Source: Streptomyces mutabilis
GTDB lineage: Bacteria; Actinomycetota; Actinomycetes; Streptomycetales; Streptomycetaceae
Reading direction: 5' to 3'
Assembly (NCBI RefSeq): GCF_014649815.1
Contig: NZ_BMTT01000002.1
Span: 682,001 to 746,000, forward strand
Length of the DNA stretch: 64,000 nt
The notes beneath the pieces are model-generated. The model searched no databases and was not told the DNA's origin. It was given only the letters and a program-made list of their open reading frames with translations. The translations under genes and the position numbers were made by a program. Positions 46,431-55,106 of the stretch are shown here, piece by piece. Each line of letters starts with the position of its first letter. Positions within the stretch are counted from its first letter, which is position 1.

Positions 46431-47384
46431 TCCGAACAGGACGGCGCACGCCACGAGCAGCCCGACCGCCCCGACCTTGAGCGTGTCCCCGCCCGGACCG
46501 TCGGCCCCGTCGGCGCCCCCGCCCGAGGCACCGGACCCGCCCCCGCCCGACCCACTGCTCCGGCCCGGCGCGTCCTCGGCCTTGACCGGGCTGTTGACGC
46601 CCTCCATGCCGAGCAGCAGCTTCTCCCCGTCGGGGGTGTAGGTGACGGACTCCCCCTGCCCCAGCGGCACACTGATCCGCCCCTTGCGCTGGATCTTCCC
46701 GCCGTTCCAGTCGTACCAGACGCCCCCGAGGTACCCGCGCACGGCGAGCGTCTTCCCGTCCGGGGAGAAGGCGGCGTCGGTGGCCCAGAGCTCGACGGGG
46801 GCGGTGGGCCGGAAGACGTTGGCGCCGGAGGCGGAGAGCTTCTCGGGGCCCTCGTACAGATGCCCGCCGTCCTCGTGCTTGTCGATGATGTAGACCCGCC
46901 CGGTCGTCGGGTGGACGGCCATCGACTCGGCGTCGCGGGAGCCGTCCGCGTACTTCACGACGTACTGCGTCGCCTTGACCGTCTGGTCCCTCAGTTCCGT
47001 CGGCTCGGGCAGCTCGTAGATCCACACGTACGGCCAGGACACGCCGTCGTTGTCCCCGATGTCGCCGACGAAGATCCGGTTGTCCGGCCCGATGGAGATC
47101 GCCTCGACGTCCCGGGGCGTGCCCACGCCGGAGAGGGCGACGCGCGCGACGGTCTCGCCGGTGGAGCCGTCCACGGCGTACAGGTAGGGGCCGTTGTCCT
47201 GGTCGTTGTGCGTCCAGTAGACGCCGGGGTGGAGGCGGGAGGCGGCGAGGCCGCTGGACTCGGTGATGCGCGGGTCCTTGATCGTGAAGCCGTCGCTCCC
47301 GTCGTCCCCGTCGGCGGCGGAGGCGGGCACGGCGAACGCGCCCGCGAGGAGGGCCGAGGCGAGGACGGCGAGAGATCGGCGCAT
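46404..47384 (-). CDS. Secreted, C-terminally membrane-anchored beta-propeller-like protein
   Basis: 326 residues. A signal peptide (MRRSLAVLASALLAGAFAVPASA) is followed by a repetitive beta-rich domain (ESSGLAASRLHPGVYWTHND, GPDNRIFVGDIGDND, DAESMAVHPTTGRVYII, DAAFSPDGKTLAVRGY), a Gly/Ser-rich linker and a C-terminal membrane helix with RRLFRGR. This fits a surface protein of the extracellular propeller or esterase-like class; no catalytic residues are evident. The start at 47384 is chosen for the signal peptide. Converges with tetR. Confidence 0.8.
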   Translation of the reverse strand: MRRSLAVLASALLAGAFAVPASAADGDDGSDGFTIKDPRITESSGLAASRLHPGVYWTHNDQDNGPYLYAVDGSTGETVARVALSGVGTPRDVEAISIGPDNRIFVGDIGDNDGVSWPYVWIYELPEPTELRDQTVKATQYVVKYADGSRDAESMAVHPTTGRVYIIDKHEDGGHLYEGPEKLSASGANVFRPTAPVELWATDAAFSPDGKTLAVRGYLGGVWYDWNGGKIQRKGRISVPLGQGESVTYTPDGEKLLLGMEGVNSPVKAEDAPGRSSGSGGGGSGASGGGADGADGPGGDTLKVGAVGLLVACAVLFGLRRLFRGR

Positions 47385-47484
47385 GCGCCAAGCCTGCCAT
47401 CCCGCACGGGCGTTCACGTCGGCGGTCACCCTGCGTGGCCGGACTCACATCGCGCCGGTCGGGCCCATCGTCCATGATGAGCGG

Positions 47485-48168
47485 ATGCTCAGGTTCATGT
47501 TCGTCGGTGACTCCATGACGATCGGGAGCGCCGGCGAACACACGTGGCGCTACCGGCTGTGGCGGCACCTGCGCGACTCCTGCGGTCGCCCCTTCACGTT
47601 CGTGGGCCCGCGCGAGACGCTGCACGACCCGTCGACGGACGAGCCGACCTCGTACGCCTACGCCGACCCGGACTTCCCCCGCGCCCACCTGGCGGGCTGG
47701 GGCGAGGGCTGGCACCACATGACCCCGGTCATCGGCGAGACGGTACGGTCCTGCCGCGCGGACGTGCTCCTGGTCTCGCTCGGCCTGATCGACCTCGGCT
47801 TCTACACCAACGCCGAGCAGACCGCCGACAACGTCCACGCCTTCGTGGCGGACGCCCGCTCGGCGAACCCGCGGGTCCGCATGGCCGTGATGCCGGTGCT
47901 GCACAACGTCCGGGTGGACGCCGACGAGACGTTCGCCGGGCAGGTCCACCGCTTCAACGAACTCCTGGCGAAGACGGTCGCCGACCTCGACGAACCGGGC
48001 TCCTCCCTGCTTCTCGTCCCGCCGCCTCAGTCGTACGACTTCCACGTCGACACCCACGACGGCACGCATCCCAACGCGAGTGGCGAGCACCTCATCGCGG
48101 GCGCGTTCGCGGAGGCGATGGGCGAGGGGTGGGGGCTGGGCGGGCCCTACTCGGCCGCTTCCCCGTAG
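47485..48168 (+). CDS. SGNH/GDSL-family hydrolase, atypical block III
   Basis: 227 residues. The nucleophile motif FVGDSMTIGSAGEHTWRYRL and the C-terminal Asp-His motif DGTHPNASGEHL are clear. The usual Asn-containing block III (G-x-N-D) is replaced by LGLIDLGF, so one oxyanion-hole residue is missing; related streptomycete proteins appear to share this. No signal peptide, so cytoplasmic. A CATGAT -10-like box lies 6 nt before the ATG. It overlaps the convergent nucleotidyltransferase by 22 bp. Confidence 0.85.
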   Translation: MLRFMFVGDSMTIGSAGEHTWRYRLWRHLRDSCGRPFTFVGPRETLHDPSTDEPTSYAYADPDFPRAHLAGWGEGWHHMTPVIGETVRSCRADVLLVSLGLIDLGFYTNAEQTADNVHAFVADARSANPRVRMAVMPVLHNVRVDADETFAGQVHRFNELLAKTVADLDEPGSSLLLVPPPQSYDFHVDTHDGTHPNASGEHLIAGAFAEAMGEGWGLGGPYSAASP

Positions 48169-48901
48169 GTCTCCCGGATCGCCCGGACCATGTGGTCGGC
48201 GCAAGGGCGCACGCCTTCGTCCCAGTGCTCGTCGTGCTCGTGCCCGAGGTAGACGGCGCGGGCGTGGGCCAAGGGCTCGCGGTACCCGGCGGGCAGCCGG
48301 GCGAGGGCCCAGTCGGCCGCCGCGTCCTTCGACCGGATCCCGCCGGTGACGAGCGTGCTCCAGATCCGGGCGAGGGTGAGCAGGACGTTGCGGGTGTCCG
48401 GCTCCAGCTCGGCCGTCAGCTCCGGCAACCCGGCGACGATCGCCCGCCGCAGGTCCGTGTGCGGGACGGGGTCGAGGAGGGCGGCGGGCCGTGCAGCGGG
48501 GTGTCGGCGCGCAGCACCATGGTCAGGAGCGGGGCCAGGTCGGGGTCGTCCTCGGGCCCGGGGACGTGGCCGCGCTCGTAGGCGGCGCGCAGCCACTCGC
48601 CGTAGAGGTAGTCGCGGCGGGGCGGGTAGCGCCACGGCCGGACGTCGCCGTGGACGACGACGATCAGCTCGACGGGGCGGCGCCCTGCGCCTTGGGACAC
48701 CGTCAGCAACTCTTCCGTGAGTGCGGCGCGTCGCGCGTGCGTCGTGGGGTTCCGTACGACGACGAGCAGATCGAGGTCGCTGTGCGGGCGCAGGCCGCCG
48801 AGGGTGGCGGAGCCGTGCGCGTAGACGCCGAGCACGGCGTCGTGGCCGAGGTGGCGCCGGACCAGGGTGACGAGGTGGTCGGTGCGGTCCCGCTCTGGCA
48901 T
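48147..48901 (-). pseudogene. Aminoglycoside nucleotidyltransferase-like (ANT(3'')/DUF4111) gene with a frameshift
   Basis: The ATG at 48901 (GGGAGGA upstream) opens a normal nucleotidyltransferase domain: YAHGSATLGGLRPHSDLDLLVVV contains the GS-x-D-x-D active site, and ELIVVVHGDVRPW follows. After LRADTPLHGPPP, near 48487, the frame is lost. In another frame the AadA-type C-terminal domain continues (LLDPVPHTDLRRAIVAGLPE ... TRNVLLTLARIWSTLVTGGI ... SKDAAADWALARLP) to 48147. Total length is one short of a multiple of three, so a one-base deletion in a GC-rich run is enough. Such proteins adenylylate aminoglycosides, but this one may have had another substrate. Confidence 0.75.
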
Positions 48902-48992
48902 ATGCGCGTCCTCCCGTGCCCCGGTCGCCGTGCGTATCGTTTGTACCGCGCGGCTGTAACCGTCGTCGGGGCAGCCGGGGAGGAGCGCCACG

Positions 48993-49580
48993 ATGACCGT
49001 CGTAGACGACAGGATCGCCATGGCCGACGCCAACACGGAGTGCTTGGACGAGTGGTTCAAGCGGCTGGAGCGGATGCCCGTCCCCGAAGGATTCCGGGTC
49101 GAGATCGTCGAGGGCAACGTCCACATGACACCGCAGCGCGACACGCACTGGGCAATCATCCGCCGGATCGTACGGGCCATCGAGGACCGTTTCGGTATGG
49201 ACGTATTGGTCCTCTCGGACGTCCGCATCGACTTCCCGGGCCCCATGAACGGCTTCTGCCCGGACGTGGCCAAGCTCCGCGACGGCGCGGAGCATGACGA
49301 AACGGGCCACCGGCGATACCAGGACGTCGAGTTCGTCGCCGAGGTCATCTCCCAGGGCACCGCCGCCAACGACTATGGCCCCAAGAAGCTCGCCTACGCC
49401 ACCGCCGAGGTCCCCCTCTACCTCATCGCCGACCCGTACCAGGGCCGCTGCCACGTCTTCACGCACCCCAAGGACGGCGACTACACGACCGAGACCCGCG
49501 TCGCCTTCGGACAGGAACTGGACCTCACCGACACCGTCCTCGGCCTCACCCTGAGGACCGACACCTTCCCCCGCGACTGA
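48993..49580 (+). CDS. Uma2-family (DUF820) restriction-endonuclease-fold protein
   Basis: 195 residues. The PD-(D/E)XK-like core is visible: E in FRVEIVEGNVHM, D in FCPDVAKLRD, and E...K in EFVAEVISQG-...-YGPKKLAYA followed by VPLYLIADP. This family is abundant in streptomycetes, and its biological role is not established. GGGGAGGAG precedes the ATG. It stands alone between the broken nucleotidyltransferase and the aldo/keto reductase. Confidence 0.88.
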   Translation: MTVVDDRIAMADANTECLDEWFKRLERMPVPEGFRVEIVEGNVHMTPQRDTHWAIIRRIVRAIEDRFGMDVLVLSDVRIDFPGPMNGFCPDVAKLRDGAEHDETGHRRYQDVEFVAEVISQGTAANDYGPKKLAYATAEVPLYLIADPYQGRCHVFTHPKDGDYTTETRVAFGQELDLTDTVLGLTLRTDTFPRD

Positions 49581-49593
49581 CCCACCCGACCCG

Positions 49594-49615
49594 CTTGCCT
49601 GGAGCGCACTCCAAG
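49594..49615 (+). promoter_or_regulatory. MerR-type operator/promoter of the aldo/keto reductase gene
   Basis: CTTG-CC-TGGAG-CGCA-CTCCA-AG contains the perfect inverted repeat TGGAG-N4-CTCCA immediately 18 bp upstream of the ATG at 49633. This is the layout of MerR-family activator sites placed inside the spacer of a poor promoter, with a TTGCCT-like -35. No merR gene lies nearby in the window. Confidence 0.5.
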
Positions 49616-49632
49616 CCGTTGGCTTGGGGACC

Positions 49633-50625
49633 ATGGAGTACACGCAGCTGGGACGCACAGGACTCAAGGTCAGCCGGCTCGTCCTCGGGACGATGAACTT
49701 CGGTCCGCAGACCGACGAGGCCGACAGCCACGCCATCATGGACGCGGCGCTGGACGCCGGCATCAACTTCTTCGACACCGCCAACGTGTACGGCTGGGGC
49801 GAGAACAAGGGCCGCACCGAGGAGATCATCGGCAACTGGTTCGCCAAGGGCGGCGACCGGCGCGACAAGACCGTGATCGCCACCAAGGTGTACGGCAACA
49901 TGGGCGCCGACGGCGAGGCATGGCCCAACCACGACAAGCTGTCCGCCGTGAACATCCGGCGGGCGGTCGACGCCAGCCTGAAGCGGCTCCGGACCGACCA
50001 CATCGACCTGTACCAGTTCCACCACATCGACCGCGCCACCGGCTTCGACGAGATCTGGCAGGCCATCGACACGCTGGTGCAGCAGGGCAAGGTTCTGTAC
50101 GCCGGGTCGTCGAATTTCCCCGGCTACAAGATCGCGCAGGCCAACGAGACCGCCGCCCGGCGCGGCGGCACCATCGGCCTGGTCAGCGAGCAGTGCCTGT
50201 ACAACCTGGCCGAGCGCCGCGCCGAGATGGAGGTCATCCCGGCCGCGCAGGACTACGGCCTCGGCGTCATCCCCTGGTCGCCGCTGCACGGCGGACTGCT
50301 CGGCGGGGTCCTCAAGAAGGAGGTGCAGGGCGGGCGCCGCGCCTCCGGCCGGGCGGCCGACACCCTGGCCGACCCCGCCAAGCGGGCACAGATCCAGGCG
50401 TACGAGGACCTGCTCGACAAGCACGGCGTCGAGCCCGGCGAGGCCGCGCTGGCCTGGCTGCTGACCCGGCCCGGCGTGACCGGCCCGATCGTCGGCCCGC
50501 GCACGGCCGATCAGCTCGCGTCGGCGCTGCGGGCCGTGGAGCTGGAGCTGTCGGACGAGCTGCTGGCCGGGCTGGACGAGATCTTCCCGGGACCCGGGCC
50601 CTCTCCGGAGGCGTTCGCCTGGTAG
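49633..50625 (+). CDS. Aldo/keto reductase
   Basis: 330 residues. The (beta/alpha)8 AKR tetrad is present: Asp and Tyr in NFFDTANVYGWGENKGRTEE, Lys in VIATKVYGNM, His in DLYQFHHIDRATGF, plus NADPH-binding VGPRTADQLASAL near the C-terminus. Resembles the YajO/Kv-beta-related group. GGGGA precedes the ATG. A MerR-type site in the promoter suggests induction by a small molecule or redox stress. Confidence 0.93.
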   Translation: MEYTQLGRTGLKVSRLVLGTMNFGPQTDEADSHAIMDAALDAGINFFDTANVYGWGENKGRTEEIIGNWFAKGGDRRDKTVIATKVYGNMGADGEAWPNHDKLSAVNIRRAVDASLKRLRTDHIDLYQFHHIDRATGFDEIWQAIDTLVQQGKVLYAGSSNFPGYKIAQANETAARRGGTIGLVSEQCLYNLAERRAEMEVIPAAQDYGLGVIPWSPLHGGLLGGVLKKEVQGGRRASGRAADTLADPAKRAQIQAYEDLLDKHGVEPGEAALAWLLTRPGVTGPIVGPRTADQLASALRAVELELSDELLAGLDEIFPGPGPSPEAFAW

Positions 50626-50668
50626 CGCAGTGACGTGGTGAGCGGGGCGGCGGCCGCCCACGGCCCGG

Positions 50669-50755
50669 TCAGCCGAGGGCCGCCGCCACCGCCACCACCA
50701 CGAGCATGAGCACGAGCACACCGGCCATGATCCGGTTACGGGTCTTCGGGTCCAC
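50669..50755 (-). CDS. 28-residue single-pass membrane protein
   Basis: GTG at 50755 to TGA at 50669 encodes a basic N-terminus (VDPKTRNRI) and one hydrophobic helix (MAGVLVLMLVVVAVAAALG). I recall very similar peptides encoded downstream of thpR-like genes in other streptomycetes. A -10 box TAGGCT (50763-50768, minus strand) is 7 nt before the GTG, predicting a leaderless mRNA whose promoter overlaps the 3' end of thpR. Function unknown. Confidence 0.6.
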   Translation of the reverse strand: MDPKTRNRIMAGVLVLMLVVVAVAAALG

Positions 50756-50765
50756 GTCCCCGAGC

Positions 50766-51362
50766 CTAACCGGACGCGCCGAGCGGGCTGCGGGCGACCG
50801 TCTCGTAACGGGGCTGCTCGCCCGGCACCCCGGACCTCGGCAGATTGCTGCGCACCAGCGCGAGGTCGGTCACCGTCCAGGCGGGACTGGCGAAGCCGTC
50901 CAGGGCCTCGACGTACGGCCGCACGTCGAACGCCACCCGGCCGCGGGCCACCGTCAGATGGGGCTTGTAGCGCCGGTGCGCGCCCATCTCGACGCCCGAC
51001 TTGCGCCCCGCCGACTCCGCGCGGTCGGCGAGCAGCTGCAGCGTCGCCAGGTCACCGTCCGCTCCCGTCCACAGGACCCGGCCGTGCCCGAACTGCCCGC
51101 CGCCGCGCAGCGCCAGCGGGAAGGGTGCGGTGCGGTGGGCGGCCCGCTCCAGGCGGGCCGAGAGGTCCGGTACGAGGTCGTCGTCGACCTCGCCGTAGAA
51201 GGCGAGGGTGAGGTGCCAATCAGCGACTCCGCCGCGGGGCCAGCCGGGACGCCCGGTCCAGCGCAGCCCCTCCGCGCCGGGCAGCCTCCTCAGCGCCGCC
51301 ACCTCGGCGGCGAGGGCGGCGGCCACGTCCTCGGGGGGCAGTACGGCGGCGAAGAGTCTCAT
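50766..51362 (-). CDS. thpR: RNA 2',3'-cyclic phosphodiesterase (2H superfamily)
   Basis: 198 residues. The two catalytic H-x-T-x motifs are visible, HLTL in DWHLTLAFYGEV and HLTV in RYKPHLTVARG, and the family start MRLFAAVLPPEDV is present. Known members hydrolyse 2',3'-cyclic RNA ends and were first described as 2'-5' RNA ligases. Full length. Not obviously co-transcribed with the MFS gene 35 bp upstream, although both are on the minus strand. Confidence 0.92.
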   Translation of the reverse strand: MRLFAAVLPPEDVAAALAAEVAALRRLPGAEGLRWTGRPGWPRGGVADWHLTLAFYGEVDDDLVPDLSARLERAAHRTAPFPLALRGGGQFGHGRVLWTGADGDLATLQLLADRAESAGRKSGVEMGAHRRYKPHLTVARGRVAFDVRPYVEALDGFASPAWTVTDLALVRSNLPRSGVPGEQPRYETVARSPLGASG

Positions 51363-51396
51363 GGCATCACCCTGTCAGACCCGTACCTCCCGGCCC

Positions 51397-52758
51397 CTAC
51401 GCCGCCGGCGCCAGTTCCTTCCGCCGTTCCCGCGGCACGAACCGCACTTGCGGGTGCCCCCGGTGCCAGCCGACCGACAGGCGCAGGTTGCCGACGCGGG
51501 CCAGGACCAGGCCGATGACGAGCGCCGCCGTCGCCGCCACCGCGCCGCCCGCGGCGAAGCCCGCACGGGCGCCGTACGCGTCGGTGACCCAGCCGACGAT
51601 CGGGGCGCCGACCGGGGAGCCGCCGAGGAAGACCATCATGTAGAGGGCCATGACACGGCCCCGCATGGCCGGGTCGGTGGACATCTGGATGCTGGTGTTG
51701 GCGGTGACGTTGACCGTCATGCTGAAGACGCCGATCGGGACCATGAGCAGGGCGAACAGCCACAACCGCGGGGCCGTCGCCGCCACCATCTCCAGGGCGC
51801 CGAAGGCGAGCGCCGCCGCGATCAGCACGCGCAGCCGCGCCGTGCCGCGCCGGGCGGCGAGCAGGGCGCCGGCGAGGGAACCGACGGCCATGAGGGTGTT
51901 GAAGAGGCTGTAGGCGCCCGCACCCGCGTCGAAGACGTCGTCGGCGAAGGCGGACAGGAACACCGGGAAGTTGAAGCCGAAGGTGCCGATGAAGCCGACC
52001 AGCACGATGGTCCAGATCAGCTCGGGGCGGCCGGCCACGTAGTGCAGGCCCTCCCGCAGCTGGCCCTTGCCGCGCGGCGCGCGCTCGACGGCGTGCAGTT
52101 CGCGGGCGCGCATCAGCAGCAGGCAGCTCAGCGGCGCGACGAAGGACAGGCCGTTGGCGAGGAACGCCCAGCCCGTGCCCACCCCGGTGATCATCAGGCC
52201 GGCGACGGCGGGGCCGACCAGGCGGGCGGACTGGAAGTTCGCCGAGTTGAGGCTGACCGCGTTCTGGAGCTGGTCCCGGCCGACGAGCTCGGAGACGAAG
52301 GACTGGCGGGCCGGGTTGTCGACGACCGTGGCCAGACCCATCGCGAAGGCCGCGACGTAGACGTGCCACACCTGGACGTGACCGGTCAGGGTGAGGACGG
52401 CGAGGAAGAGCGCGGTCACGGCCATCGACGACTGGGTGACCAGCAGCGTGGGCCGCTTGCGCAGCCGGTCGACGAGGACGCCGCCGTAGAGGCCGAAGAG
52501 CAGCATCGGCAGGAACTGCAGGGCCGTGGTGATGCCGACGGCGGCCGAGGAACCGGTGAGGCTGAGCACCAGCCAGTCCTGGGCGATGCGCTGCATCCAG
52601 GTGCCGATGTTGGAGACCACCTGTCCCATGAAGAACAGGCGGTAGTTTCTGACCCTCAGGGAGGCGAACATCGACGTCTTGCGAGGGGCGTCGGGGGTGG
52701 TCGGGTCGTCGTGGCCGTCAGGTGCGGGGGCGGAAGCTGTTCCGGGTCCCGTACTCAA
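51397..52758 (-). CDS. MFS transporter (enterobactin/drug exporter-like, MFS_3)
   Basis: 453 residues with 10-12 membrane helices and the MFS_3 signatures NYRLFFMGQVVSNIGTWMQR and GGVLVDRLRKRP, then DNPARQSFVSELVGRDQLQN. A TTG start at 52758 is preferred because GAGGAGG lies 8 nt upstream; starts further upstream would overlap the MarR gene. It is 25 bp downstream of marR, so the two form an operon controlled by the MarR protein. Substrate unknown. Confidence 0.92.
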   Translation of the reverse strand: MSTGPGTASAPAPDGHDDPTTPDAPRKTSMFASLRVRNYRLFFMGQVVSNIGTWMQRIAQDWLVLSLTGSSAAVGITTALQFLPMLLFGLYGGVLVDRLRKRPTLLVTQSSMAVTALFLAVLTLTGHVQVWHVYVAAFAMGLATVVDNPARQSFVSELVGRDQLQNAVSLNSANFQSARLVGPAVAGLMITGVGTGWAFLANGLSFVAPLSCLLLMRARELHAVERAPRGKGQLREGLHYVAGRPELIWTIVLVGFIGTFGFNFPVFLSAFADDVFDAGAGAYSLFNTLMAVGSLAGALLAARRGTARLRVLIAAALAFGALEMVAATAPRLWLFALLMVPIGVFSMTVNVTANTSIQMSTDPAMRGRVMALYMMVFLGGSPVGAPIVGWVTDAYGARAGFAAGGAVAATAALVIGLVLARVGNLRLSVGWHRGHPQVRFVPRERRKELAPAA

Positions 52759-52783
52759 AGGGTTCGCCTCCTCGTCGGTCTGC

Positions 52784-53221
52784 TTACACGTGCGCCAGCT
52801 TCTCGAGCACGGGGGCGGCGGCACGCAGGGTCGCCCACTCCTCCTCGTCGAGTCCCTCGACCAGCGTGGCCAGGAACGCGTTCCGCTTGCGGCGGCTCTC
52901 CTCGAGCATCACCACGGCCTGCTCGGTCTGCGTCACGACCTTCTGGCGCCGGTCCTCGGGGTGCGGCTCCAGCCGGACCAGACCCTTCGCCTCCAGCAGC
53001 GCCACGATGCGGGTCATCGACGGCGGCTGGACGTGTTCCTTGCGGGCGAGCTCGCCCGGGGTCGCGCTGCCGCAGTTGGACAGGGTGCCCAGCACCGACA
53101 TCTCGGTCGGGCTGAGCGACTCGTCGACGCGCTGGTGCTTGAGCCGACGGGACAGCCGCATCACGGCGGAGCGCAGGGAGTTCACGGCGGCGGCGTCGTC
53201 GCCATGGTTGAGGTCCGGCAT
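52784..53221 (-). CDS. MarR-family transcriptional regulator
   Basis: 145 residues. Winged helix: LSPTEMSVLGTLSNCGSATP-GELARKEHVQPPSMTRIVALLE, with the wing RLEPHPEDRRQKVV. First gene of the marR-MFS operon. The -10 box TACGCT (53229-53234, minus strand) lies 7 nt before the ATG, so the transcript is probably leaderless although AAGGA also lies in the spacer. Likely autoregulatory. Confidence 0.93.
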   Translation of the reverse strand: MPDLNHGDDAAAVNSLRSAVMRLSRRLKHQRVDESLSPTEMSVLGTLSNCGSATPGELARKEHVQPPSMTRIVALLEAKGLVRLEPHPEDRRQKVVTQTEQAVVMLEESRRKRNAFLATLVEGLDEEEWATLRAAAPVLEKLAHV

Positions 53222-53371
53222 GTTCCTTAGCGTAACTCATTAGTCTGGCGAAATACCACCGCACAACCACCCGCGTGCCCGTGACGCCCGCCACTGAAAC
53301 CCGCGGTTCACCCGTACGAGTGAGCCGTTGCCGGAAAACGGAGCATCACCCGGTGCGTGGGGGTGACTCTC

Positions 53372-53560
53372 GTGGCCATGGGGACCAGCGTGCTCAGCCT
53401 GCGGATGGACGGGGAGCTGCTCGACCGGCTCCGGCACCGTGCGGCCAAAAGAGGAATGAGCGTCCAGGACCATGTCGTCCGGACGCTCATCCGCGATGGC
53501 TTCGACGAGCGGTTCCAGTCCGCCGTGAAGGAGACGGAACGGTTCCACGGGGCCACCTGA
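53372..53560 (+). CDS. Small ribbon-helix-helix-type protein
   Basis: 62 residues. The strand-helix-helix pattern (SVLSLRMDGELLDRLRHRAA-KRGMSVQDHVVRTLI) is that of Arc/CopG-like DNA-binding proteins or antitoxins. No toxin gene is adjacent. The GTG at 53372 has GGGGGTG 6 nt upstream; an ATG at 53378 is an alternative. Convergent with the permease gene 9 bp away. Confidence 0.75.
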   Translation: MAMGTSVLSLRMDGELLDRLRHRAAKRGMSVQDHVVRTLIRDGFDERFQSAVKETERFHGAT

Positions 53561-53569
53561 CCCCACCGG

Positions 53570-55027
53570 TCAGGTGAGACCCAGGGCCGGCATCAGGTAG
53601 TAGAAGGCGAAAACCGCCGACACCGCGTACATCGTGACCGGGACCTCGCGGCCCCGACCGGCGGCCAGGCGCAGCACCGAGAAGGCGATGAAGCCCATGC
53701 CGATGCCGTTGGTGATCGAGTAGGTGAACGGCATCATCAGCATCGTCACGAAGGCCGGGATGGCGATCGTGAAGTCGCTCCAGTCGATCTCCCTGATCGA
53801 ACCGGCCAGGATCAGGAAGCCGACCGCGACCAGCGCCGGGGTGGCCGCCTGGGACGGCACCATCGTGGCGACCGGCGTGAGGAACAGGGCCAGGGCGAAC
53901 AGCGCGCCGCTTACGATGTTCGCGAAGCCGGTGCGGGCACCCTCGCCGACGCCCGCCGTGGACTCCACGAAGCAGGTCGTCGCCGACGCGGAACTGGCGC
54001 CGCCCGTGGCGACCGCGATGCCGTCGACGAACAGGACCTTGTTGATGCCCGGCATCTGACCCTCGCCGTCGGTCAGCTTCGCCTCGTCGCTGACGGCCAT
54101 GATCGTGCCCATCGCGTCGAAGAAGCACGACAGCAGGACGGTGAACACGAACAGCACCCCGGTCAGGATGCCGACCTTCTCGAACCCGCCGAACAGGCTG
54201 ACCTCGCCAACCAGGCCGAAGTCGGGGGCGGCGACGGGGTTGCCGGGCCACTCCGGGGTGGTCAGGCCCCAGGAGGGGACGTCGGCGATCAGGTTGATGA
54301 CCATCGCCAGGACGGTCATGACGACGATCGAGATCAGAATCGCGCCGGGGGTCCTGCGGACGATCAGCGCCAGGGTCAGCAGCACACCGAGGACGAAGAC
54401 CAGCACCGGCCAGCCGAGCAGGTGGCCGCCCGTGCCGAGCTGGAGCGGGACGGTGGTCTGCGCGGCGTCGGGCATGCGGGTGACGAAGCCGGAGTCGACG
54501 AGGCCGATCAGCATGATGAACAGGCCGATGCCGATGGCGATGGCCTTGCGCAGGCCGTGAGGCACGGCGTTCATGACGCGCTCACGCAGGCCGGTGGCGA
54601 CCAGCAGCATCACGACGAAGCCCGCCAGCACCACCATGCCCATGGCGTCCGGCCAGGACATCCGCGGGGCGAGCTGGAGGGCGACGACGGAGTTCACACC
54701 GAGGCCGGCGGCCAGCGCGATCGGCACGTTGCCGATGACGCCCATCAGCAGCGTGGTGAAGGCCGCCGTGAGGGCGGTCGCGGTGACCAGCTGACCGTTG
54801 TCCAGCTGGTTGCCGTACATGTCCTTCGCGCTGCCCAGGATGATCGGGTTCAGCACGATGATGTAGGCCATCGCGAAGAAGGTGGCGAAGCCGCCCCGGA
54901 TCTCGCGGGGCAGAGTGCTGCCGCGCTCGGAGATCTTGAAGTAGCGGTCGAGGCCGTTCTGCGGGAGCCGCCGGTCTTCCGGCGACTCGGGGGACGGGGG
55001 GACCTTGGCGGAGGCCGAGGTGGGCAT
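53570..55027 (-). CDS. NCS2-family purine permease (AzgA-like)
   Basis: 485 residues with about 12-14 membrane segments. The AzgA branch is recognisable from DRYFKISERGSTLPREIRGGFATFFAMAYIIVLNP (partly quoted), the AAGLGVNSVVALQLAPRMSW loop and SASATTCFVESTAGVGEGARTG. Members import hypoxanthine, guanine or adenine with protons. The leader carries a hairpin (55043-55070) and an inverted repeat GTTCA-GTA-TGAAC (55107-55119) in the promoter region. GATGAGG precedes the ATG. Confidence 0.93.
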   Translation of the reverse strand: MPTSASAKVPPSPESPEDRRLPQNGLDRYFKISERGSTLPREIRGGFATFFAMAYIIVLNPIILGSAKDMYGNQLDNGQLVTATALTAAFTTLLMGVIGNVPIALAAGLGVNSVVALQLAPRMSWPDAMGMVVLAGFVVMLLVATGLRERVMNAVPHGLRKAIAIGIGLFIMLIGLVDSGFVTRMPDAAQTTVPLQLGTGGHLLGWPVLVFVLGVLLTLALIVRRTPGAILISIVVMTVLAMVINLIADVPSWGLTTPEWPGNPVAAPDFGLVGEVSLFGGFEKVGILTGVLFVFTVLLSCFFDAMGTIMAVSDEAKLTDGEGQMPGINKVLFVDGIAVATGGASSASATTCFVESTAGVGEGARTGFANIVSGALFALALFLTPVATMVPSQAATPALVAVGFLILAGSIREIDWSDFTIAIPAFVTMLMMPFTYSITNGIGMGFIAFSVLRLAAGRGREVPVTMYAVSAVFAFYYLMPALGLT

Positions 55028-55042
55028 GGGTGGACCTCATCA

Positions 55043-55070
55043 CCAACAGGTTCCCCCACGGCCTTGTTGG
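55043..55070 (-). promoter_or_regulatory. Leader hairpin ahead of the purine permease
   Basis: CCAACAGG (55043-55050) and CCTTGTTGG (55062-55070) are complementary with one bulge. The structure ends about 12 nt before the ribosome-binding site of the permease. It might influence translation or be incidental. Confidence 0.3.
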
Positions 55071-55106
55071 CGTTTCCTACGAATGAAAGCGGTCAGAGAC
55101 AAACGG

